This document shows positions 33,301 through 42,464 of a stretch of DNA of 64,000 bases, one piece after another (positions within the stretch are counted from its first letter, which is position 1; each line of letters opens with the position of its first letter). Where the stretch lies: positions 62,001 to 126,000 of the forward strand of contig NZ_BBQF01000004.1 of assembly GCF_000813345.1 (NCBI RefSeq), given 5' to 3'. The translations under genes were made by a program, and so were the position numbers. Source of the DNA: Sulfurospirillum arsenophilum NBRC 109478 (lineage in GTDB: Bacteria > Campylobacterota > Campylobacteria > Campylobacterales > Sulfurospirillaceae). A model generated the notes under the pieces. It saw only the letters and a program-made list of their open reading frames with translations. It did not search any database and was not told where the DNA came from.

Positions 33301-33306
33301 ATAATT
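33301..33306 (+). promoter_or_regulatory. -10 box TATAAT of the GAF-HD-GYP gene
   Basis: Perfect TATAAT 31 bases before the ATG at 33337. Confidence 0.45.
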
Positions 33307-33336
33307 CTAGTACATCTTCTATACTAAGAGACAACC

Positions 33337-34428
33337 ATGAACACAGCGGAAAAACAACTCGCTATTTTATTAGAGTTTGGTAAAGTCATCAACAAGACAA
33401 AAAGCTTAGACGGTGTATTAGAGTCTATGGCAAATTTTGCACGAGATATCTTACAAGCTGATCGTTGTTCTATTTTTATTTACGATAAACATAAGGATGA
33501 ACTTTGGTCAAAAGTCGCTCATGAAGTACATCCTATCCGCATTAGCGCAAAAAAAGGGCTTGCTGGCTATGCCGCACTTTCGCAAGAGACTCAAATTGTT
33601 GTCGATGCATACAATGACTACCGCTTTAACCGTGAAGTCGATAAAGCCACAGGTTATCTGACGCAAACAATCCTTTCTGTTCCCTTACTCGACAATCAAG
33701 AAAATACTATAGGCGTTTTTCAAGCACTCAATAAAAAAAAGAGTATTTTTACCAATGTTGATGCCGAACTTTTACTGCTCATATCTAATTATGCAGCGTC
33801 AGCGATTGAAAATGCTATTTTATACGACAAACTTCGTGACACTCAAACCAAGATTATCAACAAACTTGCTTCCGCTGCGGAATTTAAAGATCAAGAAACA
33901 TCTAAACACACCAAACGTGTAGGACTTTACAGCGCTCTTTTGGCTGAAAAATATGGTTTAAGCAGAGATGACATCACGAAAATTGAACTCGCCGCTCCTA
34001 TGCATGATGCTGGGAAAATTGGTATCGCCGATAAACTCCTTCTCAAGCCCAATAAATTGAGCGATGAAGAATTTGATGTGATGAAAACACACGCCAAGTT
34101 AGGTCATGATCTGTTGTTTGATGAAGAGAATGAATACCTTAAAACTGCCGCTCTCATTGCACTCGAACACCATGAAAAATGGGATGGTAGTGGCTATCCT
34201 CATGGCAAAAGCGGCGAAGAGATCTCAATCTATGGAAGAATCGTTGCCATCGCTGATGTTTTTGACGCTCTGATTTCCATACGCCCGTACAAAGCCGCAT
34301 GGAGTTTTAAAAAAGCACATGCGCACTTGCAAAAGAGTAGTGGAACACACTTTGACCCTGCATTAATCAATCTTTTTAACGAAAATATTGAAAAAATTCA
34401 CGCTATTTATCAGGAGCTTAAAGACTGA
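33337..34428 (+). CDS. GAF / HD-GYP phosphodiesterase
   Basis: 363 residues. An N-terminal GAF sensor (~10-160, with DILQADRCSIFIYDKHKDELWS) is joined to an HD-GYP domain (~175-360): HTKRVGLYSALLA, MHDAGKIGI, HAKLGHDLL, HHEKWDGSGYPHGKSG, ADVFDAL. All metal residues and the GYP motif are kept, so c-di-GMP hydrolysis is likely. It sits just upstream of nifB but ends before the nifB sigma-54 promoter. Confidence 0.93.
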   Translation: MNTAEKQLAILLEFGKVINKTKSLDGVLESMANFARDILQADRCSIFIYDKHKDELWSKVAHEVHPIRISAKKGLAGYAALSQETQIVVDAYNDYRFNREVDKATGYLTQTILSVPLLDNQENTIGVFQALNKKKSIFTNVDAELLLLISNYAASAIENAILYDKLRDTQTKIINKLASAAEFKDQETSKHTKRVGLYSALLAEKYGLSRDDITKIELAAPMHDAGKIGIADKLLLKPNKLSDEEFDVMKTHAKLGHDLLFDEENEYLKTAALIALEHHEKWDGSGYPHGKSGEEISIYGRIVAIADVFDALISIRPYKAAWSFKKAHAHLQKSSGTHFDPALINLFNENIEKIHAIYQELKD

Positions 34429-34454
34429 GAATGTAGAATCCCTACTTAGTTTCC

Positions 34455-34471
34455 AAGGAACACTTTGTGCA
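34455..34471 (+). promoter_or_regulatory. Sigma-54 promoter of nifB
   Basis: AAGGAACACTTTGTGCA: GG at 34457-34458 and GC at 34469-34470, ten bases apart. Predicted start near 34482 and ATG at 34506, with TAAAGGA between. Confidence 0.8.
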
Positions 34472-34505
34472 AACTTTAGAGTAAAGAAATTCTAAAGGAT
34501 CGCAC

Positions 34506-35933
34506 ATGAGTTGTTCTTGTACATCATCCACCAACACCCAAAATGAACTTCATGCCAGCATCTTGCAAAAGATTAACAACCACCCGTGTTACTCTCAGGA
34601 TGCCCACCAACATTATGCGCGTATCCACGTAGCGGTTGCCCCTGCTTGTAACATCCAATGCAACTACTGTAACCGCAAGTACGACTGCTCCAACGAGAGT
34701 CGTCCAGGCGTTACGAGCTATAAATTAAGCCCCGAAGAAGCCGTTAAAAAGGTTTTACATGTAGGCGGACTCATCCAACAACTCAGCGTCGTAGGCATCG
34801 CGGGACCAGGCGATGGACTCGCCAACCCTAAGCAAACCTTTGAGACCTTCTCGCTTCTTAAAAAATATGCTCCTGACATCAAGCTCTGTCTTTCAACGAA
34901 CGGTTTGATGATTCATAAACATATTGATGAGATTGCAAAGTACAACATTGAGCATGTTACAGTGACGCTGAACTCGGTCGATGAGAGCGGTGAAATCGGT
35001 TCAAAAATCTACCCATGGGTATTTTATGAACACAAAAAACATCGAGGCGTTGAAGGTGCGAAATTGTTGCTCGAAAAGCAACTTCTTGGCATTCAGATGC
35101 TGGTTGAAAGGGGCATCCTTGTCAAAGTCAACTCAGTCTTAATCCCAGGAATCAATGACGAACATCTTCCTTTTGTGGCACGAAAAGTCAAAGAGCTTGG
35201 TGTTTTCATTCAAAATGTTATGCCTATCATCTCTAAACCCGAATACGGTACTAAATTTGGCTTAGATGGTGTTCCAAGCGCCACACATAAACAGTTGATG
35301 AAGGCACAAGAAGCGTGCGATGTTAATGTCAAATTGATGCGTCACTGTCGCCAATGCAGGGCTGACGCGGTTGGACTTTTAGGCGAAGATCGCAGTGATG
35401 AATTTTTCAAAGAGAGCTTTGCAGACAAAAGCTTTGAAGAACTCGCACATCACTACGACCTCAATCAACGTATGAAAACGCACGAAAACATCGAGACATG
35501 GAGAAGAGCACTTCGTGCGGCCAATGGCAAGATCAGCCAAGAAGAAGCGAACAAAGACGAACTCAGCTCCAATGGCAATACAATGCTTGTAGCCGTCACA
35601 ACACGTGGAAATGGACTGATTAACGACCATTTTGGCAGCGCAAAAGAGTTTCTCATCTACGAAGCAGGCGATAAGGCGATCAAATTTATTATGCACCGTA
35701 AAGTCGAAAAGTCTTACTGCATGGGTAAAGAGGGATGTGATGGAAGTTATCCGATTGATGAGATAAAAAATGCCCTCTCCGATTGTCATCTTCTCTTGAC
35801 CCAAAAAATTGGCGAATGCCCACAAAAAGAGTTAGAGAGCATTCACCTTACCTGTGATGAGAGTTTTGCGGATGAGCCTATTGAGCTTTCTGTCTTAAAG
35901 GGAGTGCGCAAACACTTTTTTGCCGCTTCATAA
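34506..35933 (+). CDS. nifB: NifB radical SAM FeMo-cofactor precursor synthase
   Basis: 475 residues. Radical SAM motif C48-x3-C52-x2-C55 in PACNIQCNYCNRKYDC, GIAGPGDGLANP binding SAM, LCLSTNGL and the later cysteine pair HCRQCRADAVGLLGED. The C-terminal ~110 residues form a NifX-like domain (VAVTTRGNGLINDHFGSAKEF). NifB makes NifB-co, with SAM giving the central carbide. First gene of an operon with nifV. A degenerate palindrome (TTTACATGTAGG) at 34754 encodes LHVG. Confidence 0.96.
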   Translation: MSCSCTSSTNTQNELHASILQKINNHPCYSQDAHQHYARIHVAVAPACNIQCNYCNRKYDCSNESRPGVTSYKLSPEEAVKKVLHVGGLIQQLSVVGIAGPGDGLANPKQTFETFSLLKKYAPDIKLCLSTNGLMIHKHIDEIAKYNIEHVTVTLNSVDESGEIGSKIYPWVFYEHKKHRGVEGAKLLLEKQLLGIQMLVERGILVKVNSVLIPGINDEHLPFVARKVKELGVFIQNVMPIISKPEYGTKFGLDGVPSATHKQLMKAQEACDVNVKLMRHCRQCRADAVGLLGEDRSDEFFKESFADKSFEELAHHYDLNQRMKTHENIETWRRALRAANGKISQEEANKDELSSNGNTMLVAVTTRGNGLINDHFGSAKEFLIYEAGDKAIKFIMHRKVEKSYCMGKEGCDGSYPIDEIKNALSDCHLLLTQKIGECPQKELESIHLTCDESFADEPIELSVLKGVRKHFFAAS

Positions 35934-35951
35934 GAAGCAAAGGAACAGACG

Positions 35952-37064
35952 ATGATTATCAACGATACCACACTCAGAGATGGTGAACAAGCGCCGTATG
36001 TCGCGTTTAATACCGAAGAGAAGATTGCCATTGCTTCTGCACTTTACCTTGCAGGTGCGGATGAGCTTGAAGTGGGTATTCCTGCGATGGGGGCGAAAGA
36101 GCAAGCCGATATCAAAGAGATATTGGCTCTTGATCTGCCTCTTCGCATTATGAGCTGGAATCGTGCCACAATGCGTGACCTTGAAGCATCGCTCGCGTGT
36201 GGTCTAAAAGCTGTTGATCTCTCCATCCCCGTTTCTGACATTCTCATTGAAGCCAAATTTGGAGGCAATAAAGCACGTCTTTTAAAAAACCTTGAAGAAG
36301 TTTTACATGTAAGCAAATCCGAGGGTCTTTTTGCCTGCATCGGTGGTGAAGATAGTTCACGCGCCGACCTTGGATTTTTGAAAGAAGTGATGGAACTAGG
36401 TGCCAGTGTGGGAGCCAATCGCTTTCGCTACTGCGACACAGTAGGTATCATGCGCCCGCATCAAATTTATGAGCATATCTCCTACCTTTCAAGCCTCAAT
36501 CTTTTAGAGATCGAAATGCACACGCATAATGACTTTGGTATGGCAACCGCGAATGCCATCAGTGGACTCGAAGCGGGAGCAACGAGTGTCAATACCACCG
36601 TCATAGGGCTTGGAGAACGCGCAGGAAACGCTAGTTTTGAGCAAGTTTTGATGAGCCTTGCCCACCTTTTTGGCGAAGAACGCATCATCAATCCAGATGC
36701 TCTTAAACATGTGGTTCAATTGGTCGAAAAAGCCTCGAACCAAAGTATCTCCGCTACCATGCCAATTGTGGGTAAAAATATCTTCTCTCACGAATCGGGT
36801 ATTCACGTCAATGGTATGATCAAACACGATAAAGCCTACGAAGCATTCACCCCTCAAAGTGTAGGAATGACACGAAGTTATCCTATTGGTAAACATTCAG
36901 GGAGTTCAACGCTTCTCTTTCATTTGCGCGCCATGGGGTATGAGCCTGAAAATGAAGTCATCAATAAAATGCTTCCTCAAGTGCGAGAAATGGTCACAAA
37001 TCGTAAAAAAGTGCTCAATAAAAAGGAGCTAAAAGCGCTCTATATCGCTTCAAAAGCTGGATAA
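35952..37064 (+). CDS. nifV: NifV homocitrate synthase
   Basis: 370 residues. Start IINDTTLRDGEQAPYVAF is the HMGL/homocitrate synthase motif with the catalytic Arg-Asp; IEMHTHNDFGMATAN gives the metal histidines, GLGERAGNAS follows, and the end has SHESGIHVNGMI. It condenses acetyl-CoA and 2-oxoglutarate to homocitrate, the organic ligand of FeMo-co. 18 bases after nifB. A near palindrome (TTTACATGTAAG) at 36302-36313 encodes LHVS. Confidence 0.95.
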   Translation: MIINDTTLRDGEQAPYVAFNTEEKIAIASALYLAGADELEVGIPAMGAKEQADIKEILALDLPLRIMSWNRATMRDLEASLACGLKAVDLSIPVSDILIEAKFGGNKARLLKNLEEVLHVSKSEGLFACIGGEDSSRADLGFLKEVMELGASVGANRFRYCDTVGIMRPHQIYEHISYLSSLNLLEIEMHTHNDFGMATANAISGLEAGATSVNTTVIGLGERAGNASFEQVLMSLAHLFGEERIINPDALKHVVQLVEKASNQSISATMPIVGKNIFSHESGIHVNGMIKHDKAYEAFTPQSVGMTRSYPIGKHSGSSTLLFHLRAMGYEPENEVINKMLPQVREMVTNRKKVLNKKELKALYIASKAG

Positions 37065-37068
37065 ACCT

Positions 37069-37326
37069 ATGCAAGAGTACGCCTCTAAAATCATCTGTGA
37101 ATGCGGACAAAAAACCATTCAAGATGCTATTGATATTTTTAAATCCACCACCCTACCCTATAAAAAAGCTAAAAAACTAGTAACCGAATGCAACCAAACC
37201 TGTTGCAGAAGACCGTTGATGGCACTGTTTAATATGGTAGAATTTGGAGAAATTGACTACGAAGAGATTGCCTTTTTGATCGATCAGAAAAACAGTAGAT
37301 TTGAGCAAGGAGAGAGTGATGAGTGA
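37069..37326 (+). CDS. Small cysteine-rich protein, Bfd-like
   Basis: 85 residues. IICECGQKTIQDAIDIF followed 28 residues later by ECNQTCCRRPL gives C10-x-C12 and C41-x3-C45/C46, close to the C-x-C, C-x2-C [2Fe-2S] arrangement of Bfd-like and NifU-central domains. Four bases after nifV and overlapping the LRR gene, so part of the nifB operon. A cluster donor or electron carrier is plausible; spacing differs from classical Bfd, so the call is tentative. Confidence 0.6.
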   Translation: MQEYASKIICECGQKTIQDAIDIFKSTTLPYKKAKKLVTECNQTCCRRPLMALFNMVEFGEIDYEEIAFLIDQKNSRFEQGESDE

Positions 37327-38314
37327 GAACATACGTGATTTTGCACACTGGATTAAGTCCCAAGGCTTAGAGCATACGCTTCCTCGTGAACTCTCCACAC
37401 TGGAAAACTTGACCACACTTGATCTGAGCCGTAAAAAACTGAAAAGCCTGCCGGAGAGCATCGGAGCGTTACAAAACCTCAGTGTACTAAAAATTTCTGG
37501 TAACCGCTTAAGTGAGCTTCCAAAAAGCATTTGTTCGCTTAAAAATCTTCGCAATTTACAGTGTGAGAACAATCTGTTGGAAACTCTTCCAGAAAACTTT
37601 GGAGCACTTCGCTCTTTAGTGATTTTAAATCTCAATGGCAATCAACTAAGTGCTCTTCCAAAAAGCTTTTATGATCTCACCAATCTCACCCGCCTTACTC
37701 TTGCCGTGAACCGTCTAAACCACCTTGATGTCGCTTTTAAAAACCTCAAAAAACTTTTACATGTAAGCTTAGATACCAACTATTTCGAGTGCCTTCCCGA
37801 AGTCTTTGGTTCCATGCAATCGCTCTATTTCTTAGACTTATCGTTTAACAAGTTGACCACACTACCAAAATCACTTGGTGAAATTAAAGAGCTAGAAACA
37901 CTCATCTTAGAAGGGAATCTTCTTCAAAATCTTCCCAGCTTAGAAGCACACGATATGCTCGTTAAACTCAATCTTGCCTCCAACCATCTCACTTCCATCG
38001 ATTTTGATCTCTCAAAGCTCGAAGATTTGCAAATACTTTCTTTGGAAAACAATCTACTAGATAGTGTTCCAAGCACACTTTGCAAGCTTAGTAACCTCAC
38101 CTCTTTAGATCTCAGTGCCAATCACCTCACAACACTTCCAGAGTGCATCGGAAATTTGAGTAATCTCTATGAATTGGATGTCGAAGAAAACCTCTTAAGC
38201 ACGCTTCCAAATTCCATTCAAAACCTAACACATCTTAAAAGCCTTTTTATTGCCAATAACCATGGGTTGCAAAAACCTCTCCTCCCCTCCTTGGAGTACT
38301 GCGACGTCGAATAA
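37319..38314 (+). CDS. Leucine-rich repeat protein
   Basis: 331 residues from the ATG at 37319, which has AAGGAGAG upstream and overlaps the previous gene by eight bases; a TTG 18 bases earlier is less likely. About eleven tandem repeats of 23 residues with the form L-x-x-L-x-x-L-x-L-x-x-N-x-L-x-x-LP (for example NLTTLDLSRKKLKSLPESIG). No signal peptide, so cytoplasmic. LRR proteins sit in several nif clusters without a known role. A near palindrome at 37756-37767 encodes LHVS. Confidence 0.88.
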   Translation: MSENIRDFAHWIKSQGLEHTLPRELSTLENLTTLDLSRKKLKSLPESIGALQNLSVLKISGNRLSELPKSICSLKNLRNLQCENNLLETLPENFGALRSLVILNLNGNQLSALPKSFYDLTNLTRLTLAVNRLNHLDVAFKNLKKLLHVSLDTNYFECLPEVFGSMQSLYFLDLSFNKLTTLPKSLGEIKELETLILEGNLLQNLPSLEAHDMLVKLNLASNHLTSIDFDLSKLEDLQILSLENNLLDSVPSTLCKLSNLTSLDLSANHLTTLPECIGNLSNLYELDVEENLLSTLPNSIQNLTHLKSLFIANNHGLQKPLLPSLEYCDVE

Positions 38315-38349
38315 GGATATTTTAACTCCCGCTTGGCTACCATATAAGA

Positions 38350-39012
38350 ATGACTCACATTGAAAAAATACGACTTTTAAAACTTTTGTACCAGTACAGA
38401 GCCATGGGATTTGAATACTTTCAAGAGTATAGACCACTCTCATTGAGCAAACAGCCTGTTCTGTCACACAATTTAGAAGAGCTTAAAATCAGTGTTGCGG
38501 GATGTCATCTCTGCGCACTAGCAAAGAGTCGTAAAAACGTCATTTTTGGTGCAGGTAATCTTAAAGCTAAGGTCATGTTCATAGGCGACAATCCCGGTGT
38601 CAGCGAAGATGAAACAGGTATGCTTTTTACAGGTAAAAGCGGCGAATTGCTTGCCAAAATGATCGAAAATGTACTCCTCATCCCTAAAGAAGAGGTCTAT
38701 GTTACCACGATTTTAAAGTGTAAAACACCGGACAATCGCGTTCCAACGCCCGAAGAAGTCGCGTGTTGTAAACCGTATGTGATGCAACAGATCCAAACCA
38801 TTCGACCGCAAATTATTGTTGCACTTGGATCGACCAGTTTTCATCATCTCACAGGAGAGTATGATACACCCATCGATAAAATACGTGGCACGGTTCTCAA
38901 CTTTGGTGAAGCCAAATTGATCCCAACGTTCCACCCAAGTTTTTTACTGCGAAACCCTAGTGCGAAAAAAGAGGTTTTTGCAGATATGCTAAAAGTAAGG
39001 AGCATGTTATGA
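38350..39012 (+). CDS. Family 4 uracil-DNA glycosylase
   Basis: 220 residues. Cluster cysteines are in CHLC (~52-55), LKCKTP and ACCKPYV. Motif 1 reads GDNPGVSEDETG, where most UdgA enzymes have GEAPG-x-x-ED, so the usual Glu-Ala is Asp-Asn here; motif 2 is TFHPSFLLRNP with the expected His. [4Fe-4S] base-excision repair enzyme. Its ATG at 38350 is 36 bases after the LRR gene, and the lipoprotein start overlaps its stop by four bases. Confidence 0.85.
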   Translation: MTHIEKIRLLKLLYQYRAMGFEYFQEYRPLSLSKQPVLSHNLEELKISVAGCHLCALAKSRKNVIFGAGNLKAKVMFIGDNPGVSEDETGMLFTGKSGELLAKMIENVLLIPKEEVYVTTILKCKTPDNRVPTPEEVACCKPYVMQQIQTIRPQIIVALGSTSFHHLTGEYDTPIDKIRGTVLNFGEAKLIPTFHPSFLLRNPSAKKEVFADMLKVRSML

Positions 39013-40307
39013 AATTTTGGTTGCCCCTAGCCCTGAGTTTATTTCTTTTTACGGGCTGTACAACGACAAGCCCAACCCCAGAGCCTTATAAACCAAGTAC
39101 CTACAATATTTCATCTACCGCTAAAAAAGGCGCTGCCATTAATCAAAAAAGTACTGCGACGTACCCTGGGTCTGAAAAAGTAAAATCAGTTCCAACGCCA
39201 AGTACTCCAGCAACAACAGAGACGCTTCCATCGTCTGCACCTGTGATTATTGACAATACCATCAGCTCAAACACACTGACGATGGCAACACCGACACCTA
39301 GCACAACGGTTGAAAAAAGTGCCGATCTACCGCTTGAACCTAAAGTTGCCTCACCGATGCCAAAACCACTCAATGATGATAGTACGATGATTAAAATCGC
39401 TGTCTTAGTCCCTCAAAAAACCATCAAAAAATATGCAATAACTTCTGTTAACTCCGTTATTTCATATCTTTTGTATAAAAACTATTACTTTGATCTTAAC
39501 GTCTTTAACTCAGGTGATGAGAGAGAAGAGTCGATTGCCAAAGCGCTTGCTGATATTCAAGCGGGTGGGTATAATTACATCATAGCACCAGTGACTGCTG
39601 ATGGTGCCAATATTATTGCAAATCGTGTCACAGACACTCTTGTTTTTATCCCAACACTGCATCGCGCTAATGTACGAAATGCAGGTTCCAACATTGTCTT
39701 TGGTGGTATCGACTATGACCAACAAATCGCTCTTTTGGCAACAAAAGCCAATGAACGTGTGGGAACATTTGAAGACGGTAGTAGCCTAGGCTATCAACTC
39801 AATGGCTATGTTAAGAAAAACAATAACCGCGTCTTTTATGAAAAACGCGTTGATAGCCCCAAAGCAAACTTCAAACAGATGTTTAAAGGTAACAGCTCGC
39901 TCAATAACGCTTCTCTTTATCTAAATACTCAGCTTGTAACATCAAGCCTTATTGCATCGCAACTTCGTGCCAATGACATTCGTCCATACACCCTACTTTC
40001 AACACAAGTCAACTACAATCCATTGCTTTTAACACTGACACAGTATGAAGATCGCGACCATATGTACATCGCAAACTCCATCCAAAAAGCACCCCCAGCA
40101 CTGGAAGAGATCAACACGATGTTTGGACATGACATTGTCTATGACTGGGTGAATTACTCTACGTCTATTGGAGCGGATTATTTGTGTCAACAGTTCTTTG
40201 ATGGAAAGATCGCACGGACATTTAAAGAAAACATCTCTAGCAACCAAGTGATCTATAACACTTCGTTATACCAACCTGGTCGCAGTGAGTTTATTCGCGG
40301 AAATTAA
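39009..40307 (+). CDS. Lipoprotein with periplasmic-binding-like domain
   Basis: 432 residues. Signal peptide with lipobox LFTGC (Cys ~17), then a Thr/Pro/Ser-rich linker (~18-125), which is usual for outer-membrane lipoproteins spanning the wall. Residues ~130-430 start IKIAVLVPQKTIKKYAITSV and contain GYNYIIAPVTADGANIIANRV, resembling type I periplasmic-binding folds such as LpoA or branched-chain amino-acid receptors. Function unknown. Start overlaps the glycosylase stop (ATGA). Confidence 0.75.
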   Translation: MKFWLPLALSLFLFTGCTTTSPTPEPYKPSTYNISSTAKKGAAINQKSTATYPGSEKVKSVPTPSTPATTETLPSSAPVIIDNTISSNTLTMATPTPSTTVEKSADLPLEPKVASPMPKPLNDDSTMIKIAVLVPQKTIKKYAITSVNSVISYLLYKNYYFDLNVFNSGDEREESIAKALADIQAGGYNYIIAPVTADGANIIANRVTDTLVFIPTLHRANVRNAGSNIVFGGIDYDQQIALLATKANERVGTFEDGSSLGYQLNGYVKKNNNRVFYEKRVDSPKANFKQMFKGNSSLNNASLYLNTQLVTSSLIASQLRANDIRPYTLLSTQVNYNPLLLTLTQYEDRDHMYIANSIQKAPPALEEINTMFGHDIVYDWVNYSTSIGADYLCQQFFDGKIARTFKENISSNQVIYNTSLYQPGRSEFIRGN

Positions 40308-40311
40308 ATTC

Positions 40312-40327
40312 TGCCTCATAAGAGGCA
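40312..40327 (+). terminator. Small hairpin after the lipoprotein gene
   Basis: TGCCTC-ATAA-GAGGCA four bases after the stop codon, followed only by AGCTTTA. Weak; may act together with further T-rich sequence near 40380. Confidence 0.35.
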
Positions 40328-40384
40328 AGCTTTAGTGCCCAAGTGGCTAACGTAGCCTTCTGAGCTTTGCTTAGAAGAGCTTTT

Positions 40385-40759
40385 TTAAATGAAAAAGCCT
40401 CTGAAAAAGGCTTTGGTTTCTTCATCTATTTTGCATGGCTTTCCCTCTTTAACATACGCAAGAGTGGAAGTCATCGCAAAGAGTTTTTCTTTATCTCTCC
40501 AAACTTCTTGTTTTAAAATAAGCGAAGCATTTTTAAGTTCTATCATCTCGCTTTTGACCTCTATAAGATCACCTAATTTTGCAGACTTTATAAAGTCTGC
40601 TTCAAGGTGACACACTACAAAATGACCACCATTGACAGCAGGGCTTCTACCATGCTCATAAAAAAGATCGCTTCTTGCTCTCTCACAAAACTTAAGGTAA
40701 TTTGCATGGTAAACCACACCACCCGCATCGGTATCATCATAGTAAATGCGTGTTTTCAT
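40385..40759 (-). CDS. YbgC-type acyl-CoA thioesterase
   Basis: 124 residues, hot-dog fold. RIYYDDTDAGGVVYHANYLKFCERARSD is the YbgC/4-hydroxybenzoyl-CoA thioesterase signature with the catalytic Asp in DTDAGG. YbgC is classically linked to tol-pal genes, which are not here. Single gene, convergent with the lipoprotein. Confidence 0.92.
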   Translation of the reverse strand: MKTRIYYDDTDAGGVVYHANYLKFCERARSDLFYEHGRSPAVNGGHFVVCHLEADFIKSAKLGDLIEVKSEMIELKNASLILKQEVWRDKEKLFAMTSTLAYVKEGKPCKIDEETKAFFRGFFI

Positions 40760-40826
40760 CTCGAAAGCCCCTATACTAATTATTTAGGCAATTATTATAT
40801 TCAAACTTGACTATAAACTTACCCAT

Positions 40827-41642
40827 TTATTCAACTTCTTCTTTTGAATATTTTTGGTAAAGGAATGCGAGTACGGCCTCTTTACAACGGATGTATTCGG
40901 GATTATCTTGCAAAGCCAAACGGTTGCGAGGCTTGGGTAAATTAACCTCTACGATTTCACCTATCGTTGCGGCAGGTCCATTGGTCATCATAATAATGCG
41001 ATCACTGAGCAAAACAGCTTCATCCACATCATGAGTAATGATAATAACAGTATTTTCAAGACTTTGCTGAATACGCCCTAAATGCTCTTGTAAATTAGCT
41101 CTGGTGAGTGAATCAAGAGCGCCAAAAGGTTCATCCATCAGCAATACCTTCGGTCTAATCGAAAGCGCCCTAGCGATACCAACACGCTGTTTCATACCCC
41201 CGCTAATTTCTCCGGGATATTTTTGCGCCGCATGGGTCAGATTGACATACTCTAAAAAGGTATTGACACGCTCTTCTCGCTCTTTTTTAGTCAAATCAGG
41301 CATTACTTTTTTAACCGCCATTTCAACATTTTGAAACACTGTGAGCCACGGTAATAACGAATGGTTTTGAAAGACAACACCACGATCAGGCCCAGGTCCT
41401 GTAATCTCTTTTTTATCCAGAATCATATTACCACTGCTTTGATCTTGTAGCCCCGCAACAATATTTAAAATCGTTGATTTTCCACAACCAGAATGCCCAA
41501 TGATGGCTACAACTTCGTTTTTGTAAATATCAAGATTGATCTCTTTAAGTGCAACATACTCTCCGCCATTGGGCAATTTAAAGACCTTGTTAATGCCCTC
41601 TAGTTGCAAATAAGGCTTTTTCATCTCTTCTATCGTTTCCAT
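40827..41642 (-). CDS. Nitrate-type ABC transporter ATPase
   Basis: 271 residues. Walker A GHSGCGKST, Q-loop FQNHSLLPWLTV, signature EISGGMKQRVGIARAL, Walker B VLLMDEPFGALDS and His loop ITHDVDEAVLL. The long LLPWLTVFQNV and C-terminal LPKPRNR fit the NrtD/SsuB/TauB group. With the permease and binding protein upstream it forms an importer; the neighbouring nasA and nirA make nitrate (or nitrite) the likely substrate. Last gene of the nrt operon. Confidence 0.92.
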   Translation of the reverse strand: METIEEMKKPYLQLEGINKVFKLPNGGEYVALKEINLDIYKNEVVAIIGHSGCGKSTILNIVAGLQDQSSGNMILDKKEITGPGPDRGVVFQNHSLLPWLTVFQNVEMAVKKVMPDLTKKEREERVNTFLEYVNLTHAAQKYPGEISGGMKQRVGIARALSIRPKVLLMDEPFGALDSLTRANLQEHLGRIQQSLENTVIIITHDVDEAVLLSDRIIMMTNGPAATIGEIVEVNLPKPRNRLALQDNPEYIRCKEAVLAFLYQKYSKEEVE

Positions 41643-41654
41643 TATTTACTCCTT

Positions 41655-42455
41655 TTATGCACCGTATGTTCTATAATCAAACCGATTTGCAAGCCATCCC
41701 ATCATAAGATCGAGCACAAATCCCACAATACCAACAATCAAAATACCCACAACAATGCTTGTATAGTTAAGATTGTTATACTCATCCCAAATCCAAAAAC
41801 CGATACCAATACCACCTGTTAACATCTCAGCTGCCACGATAACCAACCATCCAATACCAAGAGAAAGGCGCATACCTGTAAAAATATAAGGAATTGCAAC
41901 GGGTAAAATAATCTTAAAAACCTTCTCTAAAGGGTTAAAACTAAGAACCTTTGCCACATTGAGATAATCTTCATTGACACTTTTAACACCTAATGCTGTG
42001 TTAGCAATGATAGGCCAAATTGAGGTAATGAAGAGCACAAGAACAGCAGTTGCATTGATCTCTTTAAAAACCAAAAGGGCTAGTGGTAACCATGCTAAAG
42101 GCGAAACGGGTTTAAAAATTTGAATAAATGGATTAAGCATCCAATAGACATATTTACTCATACCAACCATTATTCCAACAGGTACACCGACGATAACCGC
42201 TAAAGAAAATCCTGCAAACACACGAAACAAAGAGTTTTGGAGCTGCCAAAAAATACCTTTGTCATTCTCACTGTTGATGTAAAAAGGGTCAGACAGCTTC
42301 TCAACAAAGTTCGCAAATGTTCCAGAGGGTGTTGGAAAACTTGGCACACTCTTACACAACAAACTCCACACTAACAGCAAAATGCCTAAAAAGACCAAAG
42401 GTAAAAAGAGCTTCAAAAAAAGCTCTTCTCCTTTTCGTTTTGAAAGTTTTTTCAT
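41655..42455 (-). CDS. Nitrate-type ABC transporter permease
   Basis: 266 residues with six or seven membrane segments. The EAA loop appears around SVNEDYLNVAKVLSFNPLEKVFKIILPVAIPYIFTG, and SLGIGWLVIVAAEML is the NrtB/SsuC-family continuation. Nine bases downstream of the binding-protein gene and 12 upstream of the ATPase gene. Confidence 0.92.
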   Translation of the reverse strand: MKKLSKRKGEELFLKLFLPLVFLGILLLVWSLLCKSVPSFPTPSGTFANFVEKLSDPFYINSENDKGIFWQLQNSLFRVFAGFSLAVIVGVPVGIMVGMSKYVYWMLNPFIQIFKPVSPLAWLPLALLVFKEINATAVLVLFITSIWPIIANTALGVKSVNEDYLNVAKVLSFNPLEKVFKIILPVAIPYIFTGMRLSLGIGWLVIVAAEMLTGGIGIGFWIWDEYNNLNYTSIVVGILIVGIVGFVLDLMMGWLANRFDYRTYGA

Positions 42456-42464
42456 GCTAACTCC

